Below are positions 18,054 through 25,317 of a DNA stretch of 64,000 nt, piece by piece (the stretch's first letter is position 1; the number at the start of each line of letters is the position of its first letter). The DNA comes from Poriferisodalis sp965198245 (GTDB lineage Bacteria; Actinomycetota; Acidimicrobiia; Acidimicrobiales; Poriferisodalaceae). The notes below the pieces were generated by a model that saw only the letters and a program-made list of their open reading frames with translations, was not told the DNA's origin and ran no database searches. The translations under genes were made by a program, and so were the position numbers. The stretch is from assembly GCF_965198245.1 (NCBI RefSeq), contig NZ_OZ240249.1, positions 2,852,001 to 2,916,000 on the forward strand. The letters are read 5' to 3'.

Positions 18054-18653
18054 TCAGTTCGTGCCAGGGGCAGGCCGCTCGCGCAGGCGCCCGATGACGT
18101 CGGCCATGAAATCGTCGTCCTGCGCTCCTGGAATGACGAGCCGCCCGTCAAACAGCCAGCTGGGCGTCGCGCTGATACCCCACTCGTTCGCACGAGCCAT
18201 CGACGCCCGCAGGGCAGGCAATAGCTCGTCGTTGGTGACAACGCGCCGCAGCACGTCAGGGTCGATAGCCACATCGGCCGCCAAGGTGACCAGCACTTCA
18301 GGGTCGGTGACGTCGAGTTCGTCCTCCCAGTAGGCGGCGTAGAGCCGATCGTGGTAACGCTCGGCAGCGTCGGGGTCTGCGTGCTCGACCGCCAGCGCGG
18401 CCTGGTGCGCGTTGGCACTGTTGCGCAGGCGCTTGGGTGACACGAAGCGGATGCCCTCAGCCTCGGCAAGCGCGGCCACCCGGTCGAACCCTGAACGGAG
18501 CTCGATGCCCTCCGCCGGCACCTCGGGATGGATCTCGTAGGCCAGCCAGGTGATTTCGAGGTCGTGACGTTCAGCCAGTCGAGCCGCCCGGGCCCGTGCC
18601 AGATGGCACCACGGTCACAGGTAGTCCGACCACACCAGAACCGACATCGTCAT
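18054..18653 (-). CDS. DsbA/FrnE-family oxidoreductase with in-frame UGA (putative selenoprotein, UPWC)
   Basis: Read from ATG 18653 with the UGA at 18617-18615 as residue 13, the protein is about 199 residues and opens MTMSVLVWSDYL-[UGA]-PWCHLARARA. FrnE/DsbA-family thioredoxin-fold proteins have CPWC at exactly this place after a beta strand ending in 'SDY', so UGA replaces the first active-site Cys. Downstream coding continues without another stop through 'WGISATPSWLFDGRLVIPGAQ', the family cis-Pro segment (TPS). Its ATG overlaps the stop of the upstream 46-residue gene (ATGA), which supports this start. A hairpin of SECIS-like geometry follows. Reading only from 18521 would drop the whole active site. 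Alternatives are a Cys-to-stop mutation or a sequence error. Confidence 0.7.
18580..18596 (-). promoter_or_regulatory. Candidate bacterial SECIS hairpin
   Basis: On the reverse strand CGGGCC-CGGGC-GGCTCG forms a 6-bp stem (one G-U pair) with a 5-nt loop that starts 25 nt after the UGA and has G as its second loop base. This agrees with the general bacterial SECIS pattern of a small G-containing apical loop some 16-37 nt past the UGA. GC-rich DNA forms such hairpins easily, so this is supporting evidence only. Confidence 0.35.
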
Positions 18654-18790
18654 TGTTCTGTCGATTCCCCGTCGCGCTCGTCGGGTTCGGGAACCTTGAC
18701 TTCGCTGACCCGGAAACCAGCGCGCTCTCCCTCGAGATAGGCCTCTGCCTCCCTCAGGCCGTCCATGATCTTCTCGAATGCGGAACTCAT
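18650..18790 (-). CDS. 46-residue hypothetical protein coupled to the selenoprotein candidate
   Basis: A small protein opening MSSAFEKIMDGLREAEAYLE and ending in an acidic tail. GGAGG lies 6 nt before the ATG at 18790. Its TGA overlaps the ATG of the DsbA-like gene, so the two are cotranslated. The opening 'FEKIMDGLREAEAYLEG' resembles short helical proteins seen beside toxins or regulators, but no family is recognised. It shares a 70-bp divergent intergenic region with the acyl-CoA dehydrogenase at 18861. Confidence 0.65.
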   Translation of the reverse strand: MSSAFEKIMDGLREAEAYLEGERAGFRVSEVKVPEPDERDGESTEQ

Positions 18791-18860
18791 CTCGGCCTCC
18801 CGAGTCCCATCCTCGCACACGGCCCGGCGGGGTTCGCGGGTGGCCGGTAGCTTGCCGCGC

Positions 18861-20117
18861 ATGGACTTCACGATCCCTGCAGACATCGCGCAGCTGCTCG
18901 ACGACCTGGACACGTTCATCACCGACGTCATCAAGCCCATCGAGAACGAAGACGACAACATCCGCTTCTTCGACCACCGCCGGGAGGACTCGCGCACCGA
19001 CTGGGAACGCGACGGCCTGCCGAACGCGGAGTGGGAGGGCCTGCTGGTCCGCATGCGCAAGAAGGCCGACAAGGCAGGCTTCTTGCGCTGGCACCTGCCC
19101 GAGCGCTTCGGCGGCAGCGACGGGACCAACTTGGGCATGGCGATCATCCGGGAGCACCTGGCCCGCCGCGGTCTCGGTCTGCACAACGACCTGCAGAACG
19201 AGAGCTCGATCATCGGCAACTTCCCGACCGTGCTGATGATGGAGCGCTACGGGTCACCCCAGCAGCAGGACTACTGGATTCCCAAGATGCTCGAGGGTCA
19301 AGCCCGCATCGGCTTCGGCCTGACCGAGCCGCTGCATGGCTCAGATGCCACTTGGATGGAGACCACCGCGGAGCGCGACGGCGACGAGTGGGTCATCAAC
19401 GGCGAGAAATACTGGAACACCGGGCTGCACCACGCCACCCACGACTACATCTTCGCCCGCACGTCGGGGAATCCCGGCGAGGGGCACGGCATCACCTGCT
19501 TCATCGTCCCGGTCGACACGCCGGGCTTCGGGGTCGAGAAGTTCATGTGGACCTTCAACATGCCCACCGACCACGCCCACGTGCGCCTGACCGACGTGCG
19601 GGTCCACAACGACGACATCCTGGGGTCAGAGGGCCGCGGCCTGCAGACAGCGCAGCTGTTCGTGCACGAGAACCGGATCCGCCAGGCGGCCTCGTCAGTG
19701 GGCGCTGGCCTGCACTGCATCGACGTGGCAGTCGACTATGTGAAGAACCGCACCACGTTCGGCAAGCCGCTGGCGCAGAACCAGGCCATCCAGTTCCCGC
19801 TGGCCGAGCTGTACACCGAGGCCGAGATGGTCCGGGCGCTCATCTGGAAGACTGCCTGGGAGATGGACGAAGGCGTCGACCACATGGAGATCACCGACAA
19901 GGTGGCTATGTGCAACTACCGCGGCAACCGGTTCTGCTGCGACGCAGCTGACCGGTCCATGCAGAGCTGCGGCGGCAACGGCTACGGGCGCCACATGCCC
20001 TTCGAGCACATCTACCGGCACCACCGCCGGTACCGGATCACCGAGGGATCAGAAGAGATCCAGATCCGCAAGGTCGCCGGCAAGCTGTTCGGCTTCGCCG
20101 GAAGGGCGAAGGGCTAG
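18861..20117 (+). CDS. Acyl-CoA dehydrogenase family protein
   Basis: A 418-residue acyl-CoA dehydrogenase of the ACAD10/11-like longer group: 'GFGLTEPLHGSDATWMET' in the middle domain, then 'RIRQAASSVGAGLHCID' and the C-terminal 'EGSEEIQIRKVAGKLFG'. TAGCTT lies 7 nt before the ATG, indicating a leaderless mRNA; the longer upstream frame overlaps the divergent small gene. The last 46 bp of the gene form the first copy of a perfect 48-bp direct repeat, repeated 1.66 kb downstream. It should oxidise an acyl-CoA with FAD. Confidence 0.9.
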   Translation: MDFTIPADIAQLLDDLDTFITDVIKPIENEDDNIRFFDHRREDSRTDWERDGLPNAEWEGLLVRMRKKADKAGFLRWHLPERFGGSDGTNLGMAIIREHLARRGLGLHNDLQNESSIIGNFPTVLMMERYGSPQQQDYWIPKMLEGQARIGFGLTEPLHGSDATWMETTAERDGDEWVINGEKYWNTGLHHATHDYIFARTSGNPGEGHGITCFIVPVDTPGFGVEKFMWTFNMPTDHAHVRLTDVRVHNDDILGSEGRGLQTAQLFVHENRIRQAASSVGAGLHCIDVAVDYVKNRTTFGKPLAQNQAIQFPLAELYTEAEMVRALIWKTAWEMDEGVDHMEITDKVAMCNYRGNRFCCDAADRSMQSCGGNGYGRHMPFEHIYRHHRRYRITEGSEEIQIRKVAGKLFGFAGRAKG

Positions 20118-20118
20118 C
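20071..20118. repeat. 48-bp direct repeat, copy 1 (3' end of acyl-CoA dehydrogenase)
   Basis: A 48-bp sequence beginning AGGTCGCCGGCAAGC and ending GGCTAGC, covering the last 15 codons and stop of the acyl-CoA dehydrogenase gene. It is repeated base for base at 21730-21777. Duplication of a gene 3' end on both sides of a segment is what integration at a 3'-end attachment site leaves behind. Confidence 0.9.
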
Positions 20119-20157
20119 ACAGCGCCCAGCGGGCGAAGAGCTAGCACAGCGTCCATC
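20104..20157. repeat. 27-bp tandem repeat, two units
   Basis: Two adjacent 27-bp units (20104-20130 and 20131-20157) share GGGCGAAG(G/A)GCTAGCACAGCG and differ at three positions. The first unit contains the stop codon of the acyl-CoA dehydrogenase, so the 3' end of the gene has been partly duplicated a second time. Confidence 0.8.
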
Positions 20158-20193
20158 CAGCACGAACTCAGCACCGGCTGCCAGCACCGAAAC

Positions 20194-21663
20194 TCAACCC
20201 CAGCGCCTGACACTCGCCGTGCCGACGCTCGCGCTGCCGCTCGATGGCCCGGGAATGGTGAGGGTGACGTCATGGGACAACGGCGTTCCATCTGCCGTGC
20301 ATGCCTGGGTGTAGCTCTTCCCAGTCTTGGTGCAGTCCGTCGCGGCCGGCAGGGTGAGTGTCACGTCGGCAGTGGAGTTCGGCCTGATGTGGATCTCCCA
20401 CAGGTCGCTGCGCCCGTCCACCCGCTTGAACTTGCGAACCGCGCCGTTGGTTACTGCGAGCAAATTGTCTCGCAGCGTCTTGTAGCTCACCCGGATCGCC
20501 TCGCTGAATTGAATCCTCACCGTGAATTTCCCGCTGCCGGTGTGTGCCCTCGGCACCGTATCCGCAACGAACTCAGCCGTCAGCGGCTGTTCTTCGTCCG
20601 GGTCTGCATCGGGGTCCGGATTCGGATCGGAGCCCGAATCGGGATCGGGATCCGGAGTCGAGTCAGGATTCGGGGCCACATCCTCAGACGGTGACGAATC
20701 TGGCACCGGGTCGTCCCCCGTTCGCAGGAATGCCGGATTCAGGTACAGACTCACGCTCTGCCTCGACATGACCGGCGGTGGCAGATCGCACGACGCAAAG
20801 GCAGCGATGGGCTCTGGGGTTCCGGCGCTGGCATAGGGGGTCGCACTCGAGGACTGCTCATACTCGAGGAAGGGCGTGCTCCAGTCTCCCCAACTGCTCT
20901 TCGCTCGAACCAGGACATCGTACGAATGGCCGTTGTCCAAACCGGTGATGATGTAGCTCATCCGCTCTGAGGCATGGCACTCATCGGGACTCGAGATGAA
21001 CCCGCTCGTGGGCCAAGCCCATGTCCGGTACTTCAATGGGGTGTCGGTCCTGGTCCAGTAGACCTCATAGCCGACGTAGTCGATGTCGTCCGAATCCGGC
21101 AGCTGAGCCCACGAAACGACCAGCGACCCGTCGCCGACCGTCAGCGACGGCTGGTAGATCGGCGACGGGCGTGTCCGGGCACCCTCGATGAGCGAATCAC
21201 TCCACGGGCTGACGCCGGCAACGCTGCCCGCTCGAATCTGGTACCGGTACACGACTTCGAACTCCAAGCCGGTGACTTCGTGCTGCCAGTCCGTCTCGGC
21301 CCTCACGACCGTCCAGTTCTCGTCTGACTTGTCCTCCACATCCTCTCGGATGTACCGAACCTCGGCATAGGTGATCTCATTGCCGTGCTTGTCGTGAGAA
21401 GAGGCGTTCACCCAAGTCAGCCAGATCCACGTGTCACCCCACATGTACATGCAGCAGGTGGGCGCACCCGTCACGTAATCGGTTTCCTCTTCCGTCAAGG
21501 GATCGGACTGAGCGTGGACCTGCGTCGGTGTCGCCACGACAAGTGTCGCAACGCACAGCACCACAACGCACAGCACCGCTGTCACCCGCATGCGAGTGGC
21601 CTTGTGCCCGACCATGGACGGTTCGGTCAGATCGTCCGGAGCTGTTCTGCTTCGCCGCTTCAT
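20194..21663 (-). CDS. Secreted fibronectin type III domain protein
   Basis: A 489-residue exported protein. A basic start and hydrophobic core (about residues 24-50) ending in 'TQVHAQS' form a long signal peptide. Two fibronectin-III-like domains follow (about 60-170 and 170-285; 'SLVVSWAQLPDSDDIDYVGY' is typical of the second), then an Asp/Pro/Ser-rich linker (about 310-345) and a C-terminal beta domain with 'FSEAIRVSYKTLRDNLLAVT', seen in actinobacterial surface proteins. It probably binds extracellular polymers or host surfaces. AGGAGG lies about 8 nt before the ATG at 21663. The gene fills the segment between the two 48-bp repeats. Confidence 0.8.
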   Translation of the reverse strand: MKRRSRTAPDDLTEPSMVGHKATRMRVTAVLCVVVLCVATLVVATPTQVHAQSDPLTEEETDYVTGAPTCCMYMWGDTWIWLTWVNASSHDKHGNEITYAEVRYIREDVEDKSDENWTVVRAETDWQHEVTGLEFEVVYRYQIRAGSVAGVSPWSDSLIEGARTRPSPIYQPSLTVGDGSLVVSWAQLPDSDDIDYVGYEVYWTRTDTPLKYRTWAWPTSGFISSPDECHASERMSYIITGLDNGHSYDVLVRAKSSWGDWSTPFLEYEQSSSATPYASAGTPEPIAAFASCDLPPPVMSRQSVSLYLNPAFLRTGDDPVPDSSPSEDVAPNPDSTPDPDPDSGSDPNPDPDADPDEEQPLTAEFVADTVPRAHTGSGKFTVRIQFSEAIRVSYKTLRDNLLAVTNGAVRKFKRVDGRSDLWEIHIRPNSTADVTLTLPAATDCTKTGKSYTQACTADGTPLSHDVTLTIPGPSSGSASVGTASVRRWG

Positions 21664-21729
21664 GATGACGACCCTCCTACGTGCATGCCGAAGAATGAGA
21701 GATGTACATACATATGCGACAATAGCTGC

Positions 21730-21777
21730 AGGTCGCCGGCAAGCTGTTCGGCTTCGCCGGAAGGGCGAAGGGCTAGC
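21730..21777. repeat. 48-bp direct repeat, copy 2
   Basis: Identical to 20071-20118. Here it is not part of an acyl-CoA dehydrogenase gene; instead its final CTAGC supplies the stop codon of the reverse-strand vapC gene (21775-21773). This marks the right boundary of the inserted 1.66 kb unit. Confidence 0.9.
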
Positions 21778-22165
21778 CCGGCGAGTGCGTTGCTACGCCT
21801 GCGGCTCGGGCGGCATCCGCTAGCCGCTCGTCGTAGGTGACGAACTCGTCGAGGTCGTCGGCAAGATCGAGCGCAGTGGCAAGGTGAATCGCATCCGCGC
21901 TGCGCAAGAGCAGAGGGTCAAGAAACGCAGCTCGCTCACAGATCTCCGGGGTGACAGCCACGAACGTGACCTGGGCCAAGACTTGACGAGCTTCGACCAA
22001 GCGGTCAATTTGTACACGCCGGATGGCGCGCAGCACCTCGGTAATCGTGATGTCGCTCGTGACGCCGGGCCAGTGTGCGTCGGCGAGCCATGTCCGCAGA
22101 GCATCCGACTCTGCCTCCACGACGACGAGCTTGACCAATGCCGATGAGTCGAAGTAGTGGGGCAA
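21773..22165 (-). CDS. VapC-type PIN-domain toxin
   Basis: A 130-residue PIN nuclease: 'MPHYFDSSALVKLV' carries the first acidic ligand, 'SDITITEVLRA' the second, 'LRSADAIHLATA' the third and 'FVTYDERLADAA' the last. This is the common VapC subgroup paired with Phd-type antitoxins. It lies 4 bp after the antitoxin gene on the same strand. Its stop codon is provided by the 48-bp repeat copy 2, so the insertion event may have reset its C-terminus by a few residues. Confidence 0.87.
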   Translation of the reverse strand: MPHYFDSSALVKLVVVEAESDALRTWLADAHWPGVTSDITITEVLRAIRRVQIDRLVEARQVLAQVTFVAVTPEICERAAFLDPLLLRSADAIHLATALDLADDLDEFVTYDERLADAARAAGVATHSPG

Positions 22166-22169
22166 CTGC

Positions 22170-22433
22170 TCAGTACCGCTCGTCGGCTCGCATTCGCAAG
22201 ATCTCCGCTGAGAGGCTGGGTCCTGGCTGGGGCGGAGGCAAGTCGGCGAGATTCCCCTTGCCCGGCCGGGCGCTACCCGCGGCGATCATCTCCCCGAGGC
22301 GCGACCCGCGGATCGGAATGATCTTTGCCACCGGCAGGCCACGGTTCGTCACGGTGATCTCTTCGCCTGCGGCTACCCGCGCCACGACCTCGGAGGCATT
22401 CTGCTTGAGCGCCCGGATGCCGACTTCAGCCAT
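22170..22433 (-). CDS. Phd/YefM-family antitoxin
   Basis: An 87-residue antitoxin opening MAEVGIRALKQNASEVVARV, followed by 'ITVTNRGLPVAKIIPI', the conserved Phd/YefM fold that binds DNA, and a disordered C-terminal tail that would inhibit the adjacent PIN toxin. TACAAT lies 7 nt before the ATG and there is no Shine-Dalgarno, suggesting a leaderless transcript. A perfect palindrome overlies that -10 element. Confidence 0.87.
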   Translation of the reverse strand: MAEVGIRALKQNASEVVARVAAGEEITVTNRGLPVAKIIPIRGSRLGEMIAAGSARPGKGNLADLPPPQPGPSLSAEILRMRADERY

Positions 22434-22439
22434 GTTCTA

Positions 22440-22454
22440 CATTGTAGCACAATG
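22440..22454. promoter_or_regulatory. Palindromic operator overlapping the vapBC -10 element
   Basis: CATTGT-AGC-ACAATG is a perfect 6-bp inverted repeat with a 3-bp spacer. Its left part contains the reverse-strand -10 hexamer TACAAT, placed to let the antitoxin dimer block its own promoter. Confidence 0.6.
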
Positions 22455-22489
22455 AGGTCGCAGGCGCGATCTGCCCGCGCCGGACTTGA

Positions 22490-22912
22490 TCAGTCGTCGA
22501 GGCGGGCGGTGGCCTGGCCGGTGAGAACGGGACGATCGTCCTGATTGGTTGTGGTGATGGTGAGGTCGACCATTTTCTGGCCGTCCTCGTCACGAATCTC
22601 AGTCACCTCCGCCGTGGCGGTGAGCGAGTCACCGGGCCACACCTGGCTGGTGAACCGCACGCCGTAGTAGGTGAGGCGGCCGTCGCCCACGAAGTTGGTG
22701 ACCATGCGGCCGGTCATGCCCATGGTGAGCATGCCGTGGGCGAACACCGTCGGGTAGCCGGCCACCTCGGTGACGAACTTCTCGTCGGTGTGGACAGGGT
22801 TGTAGTCGCCGGACGCTCCCGCGTACTGGACGATCTGGGTGCGAGTGAGGTCATCGACGAGCTGCTCGGAGTAGCTGTCGCCGACGTTGAGCTGCGATGC
22901 GCTGAGTGCCAT
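22490..22912 (-). CDS. MaoC family dehydratase
   Basis: A 140-residue hot-dog-fold hydratase. 'GDYNPVHTDEKF' holds the catalytic Asp-x4-His pair of R-specific enoyl-CoA hydratases, followed by 'VFAHGMLTMGM'. It lies 76 bp downstream of the FAS1-like dehydratase gene at 22989; together they resemble the HadA/HadB pairs of actinobacteria, where one subunit carries the catalytic hydratase motif. Acts on (3R)-hydroxyacyl or enoyl-CoA/ACP. Confidence 0.88.
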   Translation of the reverse strand: MALSASQLNVGDSYSEQLVDDLTRTQIVQYAGASGDYNPVHTDEKFVTEVAGYPTVFAHGMLTMGMTGRMVTNFVGDGRLTYYGVRFTSQVWPGDSLTATAEVTEIRDEDGQKMVDLTITTTNQDDRPVLTGQATARLDD

Positions 22913-22988
22913 GTCTGTGGGCCTTTCTGGGTAGTGGGTTCCAGCGAACCGCTAGTTGTCGATCCGCGTTTGATGGGTCATCTCCGAC

Positions 22989-23528
22989 CTAGCCGTCGAT
23001 GACCTTCTCGGTGACGACGCCGACGCCCTTGGCCGTGATGACCAGCTCGTCGTCCTCGTCGCGGTACTCGGTGACGGCCTCGGAGAACTTGAGAATGCCA
23101 GCCCGCTTGGACTGCTTCTCCCACTTCTCGCCCTCGTAGTTGACCGTGTGCAGCACGTCACCCGGCCGCAGGTGCCGGTGGTAGGTGAAGTGCTGCTCTG
23201 CATGCAGGCCGCCCGCAGCCGCACCCGACTGCTTGTCGTCCTCACGCTCGTCGGCGACGTCGGTGCCATCTGCCTCAGACAAGTCGCGCACGAGCGTGCC
23301 CGAGGCCGTGCGGCCGCTGCCGAACCACTTCTTGTCGGGCTTGGGGCGCAAGAAATAGTCGGGATCGAACTGCGCACTGGACTGCGCGAAAGTAGGCGGC
23401 GCGATTATCGAGCCGACCTCGGTGCCAGCCGCGTACTCGGGGTCGCTATAGATCGGATTCGTGTCGCCGATCGACCTCGCGAACATCAGGATGTGCGAGG
23501 CCTCCACGGGAAATCGCTCGACTGCCAT
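22989..23528 (-). CDS. MaoC N-terminal-type (FAS1-like) dehydratase
   Basis: A 179-residue hot-dog protein of the FAS1_DH type: 'ILMFARSIGDTNPIYSDPEY' near the start and 'HAEQHFTYHRHLRPGDVL' in the middle. ATG at 23528 is chosen because GAGGAG precedes it by 7 nt. It probably pairs with the MaoC protein encoded downstream to form a heteromeric (3R)-hydroxyacyl dehydratase. Confidence 0.85.
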   Translation of the reverse strand: MAVERFPVEASHILMFARSIGDTNPIYSDPEYAAGTEVGSIIAPPTFAQSSAQFDPDYFLRPKPDKKWFGSGRTASGTLVRDLSEADGTDVADEREDDKQSGAAAGGLHAEQHFTYHRHLRPGDVLHTVNYEGEKWEKQSKRAGILKFSEAVTEYRDEDDELVITAKGVGVVTEKVIDG

Positions 23529-23638
23529 GTCTGGCTCCTCTCGCGGCTGCTCGATTCGGGATGCCGCCGCAACATGATGGCAGCCGCGCGCGGAGCGCGC
23601 ACGACCGACACAGCCCAGAACGCGCACGACCGAGCTGG

Positions 23639-24454
23639 TTAGGTGAGTGCTGCGGCGAGGGCCGCGCGGACCGCGGCGGGGTCCTCGTTCATCATCATGT
23701 GGCCGGCGCCAGCGAGGTGGACGACGTCGACGTTCTCGAAGTCGGCAATCAGGGGGGCGGCTGCCCGAGGCGGGGTCATCTTGTCCTCGCTGCCGACGAT
23801 GACGGTCACCGGGCAGGTCACTCGTGCGGCAGCGTCTCCGGCCTCATATGCGGCACACGCTGACAGGTCGGCATGGATCACGCCGTCATCGGCCCGCTGC
23901 AGCAACGCAACCCCGCCGCCGACCATCCACAGTCCAGGCGTGGGGTTGGTGGCGACGTGCGCCCGGTTGCCGTGTCCCCATGCGGTCATGAGCTCGGGCG
24001 CCAAGAGCTCGTTCTTCTCAGCGGCACCCAGCAGCGCCGGATGCACCGGCATTGCCGCTGCGGTGCCCATCAGGACCAGCCGGGCAATGCTGTCCTGATC
24101 CGCCGCAGCGGCTTCGGTGCAGATGAGCGAGCCCATCGAATGGCCCACCAGCCGGACCTCCTTGCAACTGAACTGCTCGCACACAACGGTGACGGCGTCC
24201 CCGAGCCAGCCGGCCATCTCTGCGACCGAGCCCAGCGGTTCGCCGTCGCTGTCGCCGTGACCTGGGAGGTCGATGGCCAGCGGCGTGTAGCCGTGATGGG
24301 CCAGCCAGCGAGTCTGCAGCTGCCACACAGTGCGGTTCATGCCGGCGCCGTGCACGAGCAGCACCACGGGCGCCTCAGTCGCCGACGCCGCATCTGGGAT
24401 CACTCCCCCAGTGGCCACGCCGACGGAGTTTCCCCGAACCGCGAACTCAAACAT
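23639..24454 (-). CDS. Alpha/beta hydrolase
   Basis: A 271-residue hydrolase: oxyanion strand 'VLLVHGAGMNRTVW', nucleophile elbow 'GHSMGS', acid 'GSEDKMTPP' and His 'GAGHMMMNE' give a full catalytic triad. GGAG lies 7 nt before the ATG at 24454 (MFEFAVRGNS), so the longer frame is not used. Same direction as the dehydratase pair downstream, with which it may be cotranscribed. Substrate unknown. Confidence 0.88.
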   Translation of the reverse strand: MFEFAVRGNSVGVATGGVIPDAASATEAPVVLLVHGAGMNRTVWQLQTRWLAHHGYTPLAIDLPGHGDSDGEPLGSVAEMAGWLGDAVTVVCEQFSCKEVRLVGHSMGSLICTEAAAADQDSIARLVLMGTAAAMPVHPALLGAAEKNELLAPELMTAWGHGNRAHVATNPTPGLWMVGGGVALLQRADDGVIHADLSACAAYEAGDAAARVTCPVTVIVGSEDKMTPPRAAAPLIADFENVDVVHLAGAGHMMMNEDPAAVRAALAAALT

Positions 24455-24799
24455 AAGGAGCTCCCTTTGGCTTGAGTTCCTAACCCGAACCTCCAAAGCA
24501 GCATGACGCTACAGCGCATTGAGTTCTTGTTCTCGCGTTGCCAATCCGGAGCAAGCTTCGGCCCTATGGGGCTCGCTGGTTCGTCTAGGTGGCGTGACCT
24601 TTCGTCGTTGGGCCTCGGGTGAGATAGTTCGTAGTCTTTGACGTGAGCGACAGCGGGACGGGGCGCCGTTCTCGATGTAGGCGCTGTCGACACGCGAGCG
24701 ACGGCAGAGTCCACTTCGGCCGGGACTGTGAACGCAAGGATTTCTGGCTGGGTCTCGAACTATTCGGGAGTCTCGGCCGTGCGAACGACTTTGAGTCGC

Positions 24800-25193
24800 T
24801 CACGACGACAGCGCGTTCGTGCTCCCGTGAGAATCGGAGCCCCAGCAGGCCAGAGTCATGTCGATGCGCACAGCACACGAATGCGCACCACCCGCCGATA
24901 CAGCCGTGAACAAACCCGATGGCACGTCGGCCTGCCCAAAGTGATTGGACCCCCAGCAAATCACCTTCTCGTCGACGCGCAGCCCGCACGAATGCGAGTA
25001 TCCGGCCGACACCGCCACGAACGATGTCGTTGGCTCCGCAGCTTGGCTGCCCCCCCAGCCCACCTGTGGCAACGGCGATGGTGGTGCTTGGCGAGGTCTC
25101 GGGCGACGCCCCAAGGTCTACGGCTTCGTCTGTCGAACAGCTGCCTGCGAGAAATAGCAGCAGCAGCGAGATGCGCAGTCGTCGTTCCGTCAC
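24800..25193 (-). pseudogene. RCC1-repeat lipoprotein, frameshifted and truncated
   Basis: From GTG 25193 the reverse strand encodes 'RRLRISLLLLFLAGSCS', a lipoprotein signal with lipobox, then a Ser/Thr linker. At the run of seven C at 25050-25056 the frame must change to continue into two RCC1-like repeats, 'VSAGYSHSCGLRVDEKVICWG' in part and 'VSAGGAHSCAVRIDMTLACWG' in part, which end at a stop at 24800 in mid-repeat. Intact relatives usually have six or more repeats forming a propeller. Homology ends beyond 24800. This is a decayed gene, unless slippage on the homopolymer restores the frame, but the repeat loss would still stand. Confidence 0.7.
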
Positions 25194-25317
25194 ATATGAC
25201 CTTCTGGCCAGGACTGGCCGAGGGATGACGCTATCCCCTGATGGCGCCGATGCTGGCGCTACATTCATAAACCCATGGTGCCAAGCCATGGTGTCGGCAA
25301 CGTGTTAAGGGCTCGCC

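Noticed and set aside
18054..18521. A 155-residue DsbA-like gene starting at 18521
   Set aside because: This start would remove the first thioredoxin strand and the active site. The coupled ATG at 18653 and in-frame UPWC explain the locus better.
18615..19184. A 189-codon reverse frame ending at the UGA
   Set aside because: Upstream of ATG 18653 it is antisense to the acyl-CoA dehydrogenase start and has no coding character; only its last 12 codons are real, as the N-terminus of the DsbA-like gene.
20119..21729. An insertion sequence or integron cassette between the 48-bp repeats
   Set aside because: No transposase, integrase, terminal inverted repeats or attC-like structure is visible; only a fibronectin-III protein gene is present.
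24585..25289. A 234-codon reverse frame through the RCC1 region
   Set aside because: Only the signal peptide and linker part of this frame is meaningful. After the C7 tract the RCC1 repeats are in another frame, and the remainder is not protein-like.
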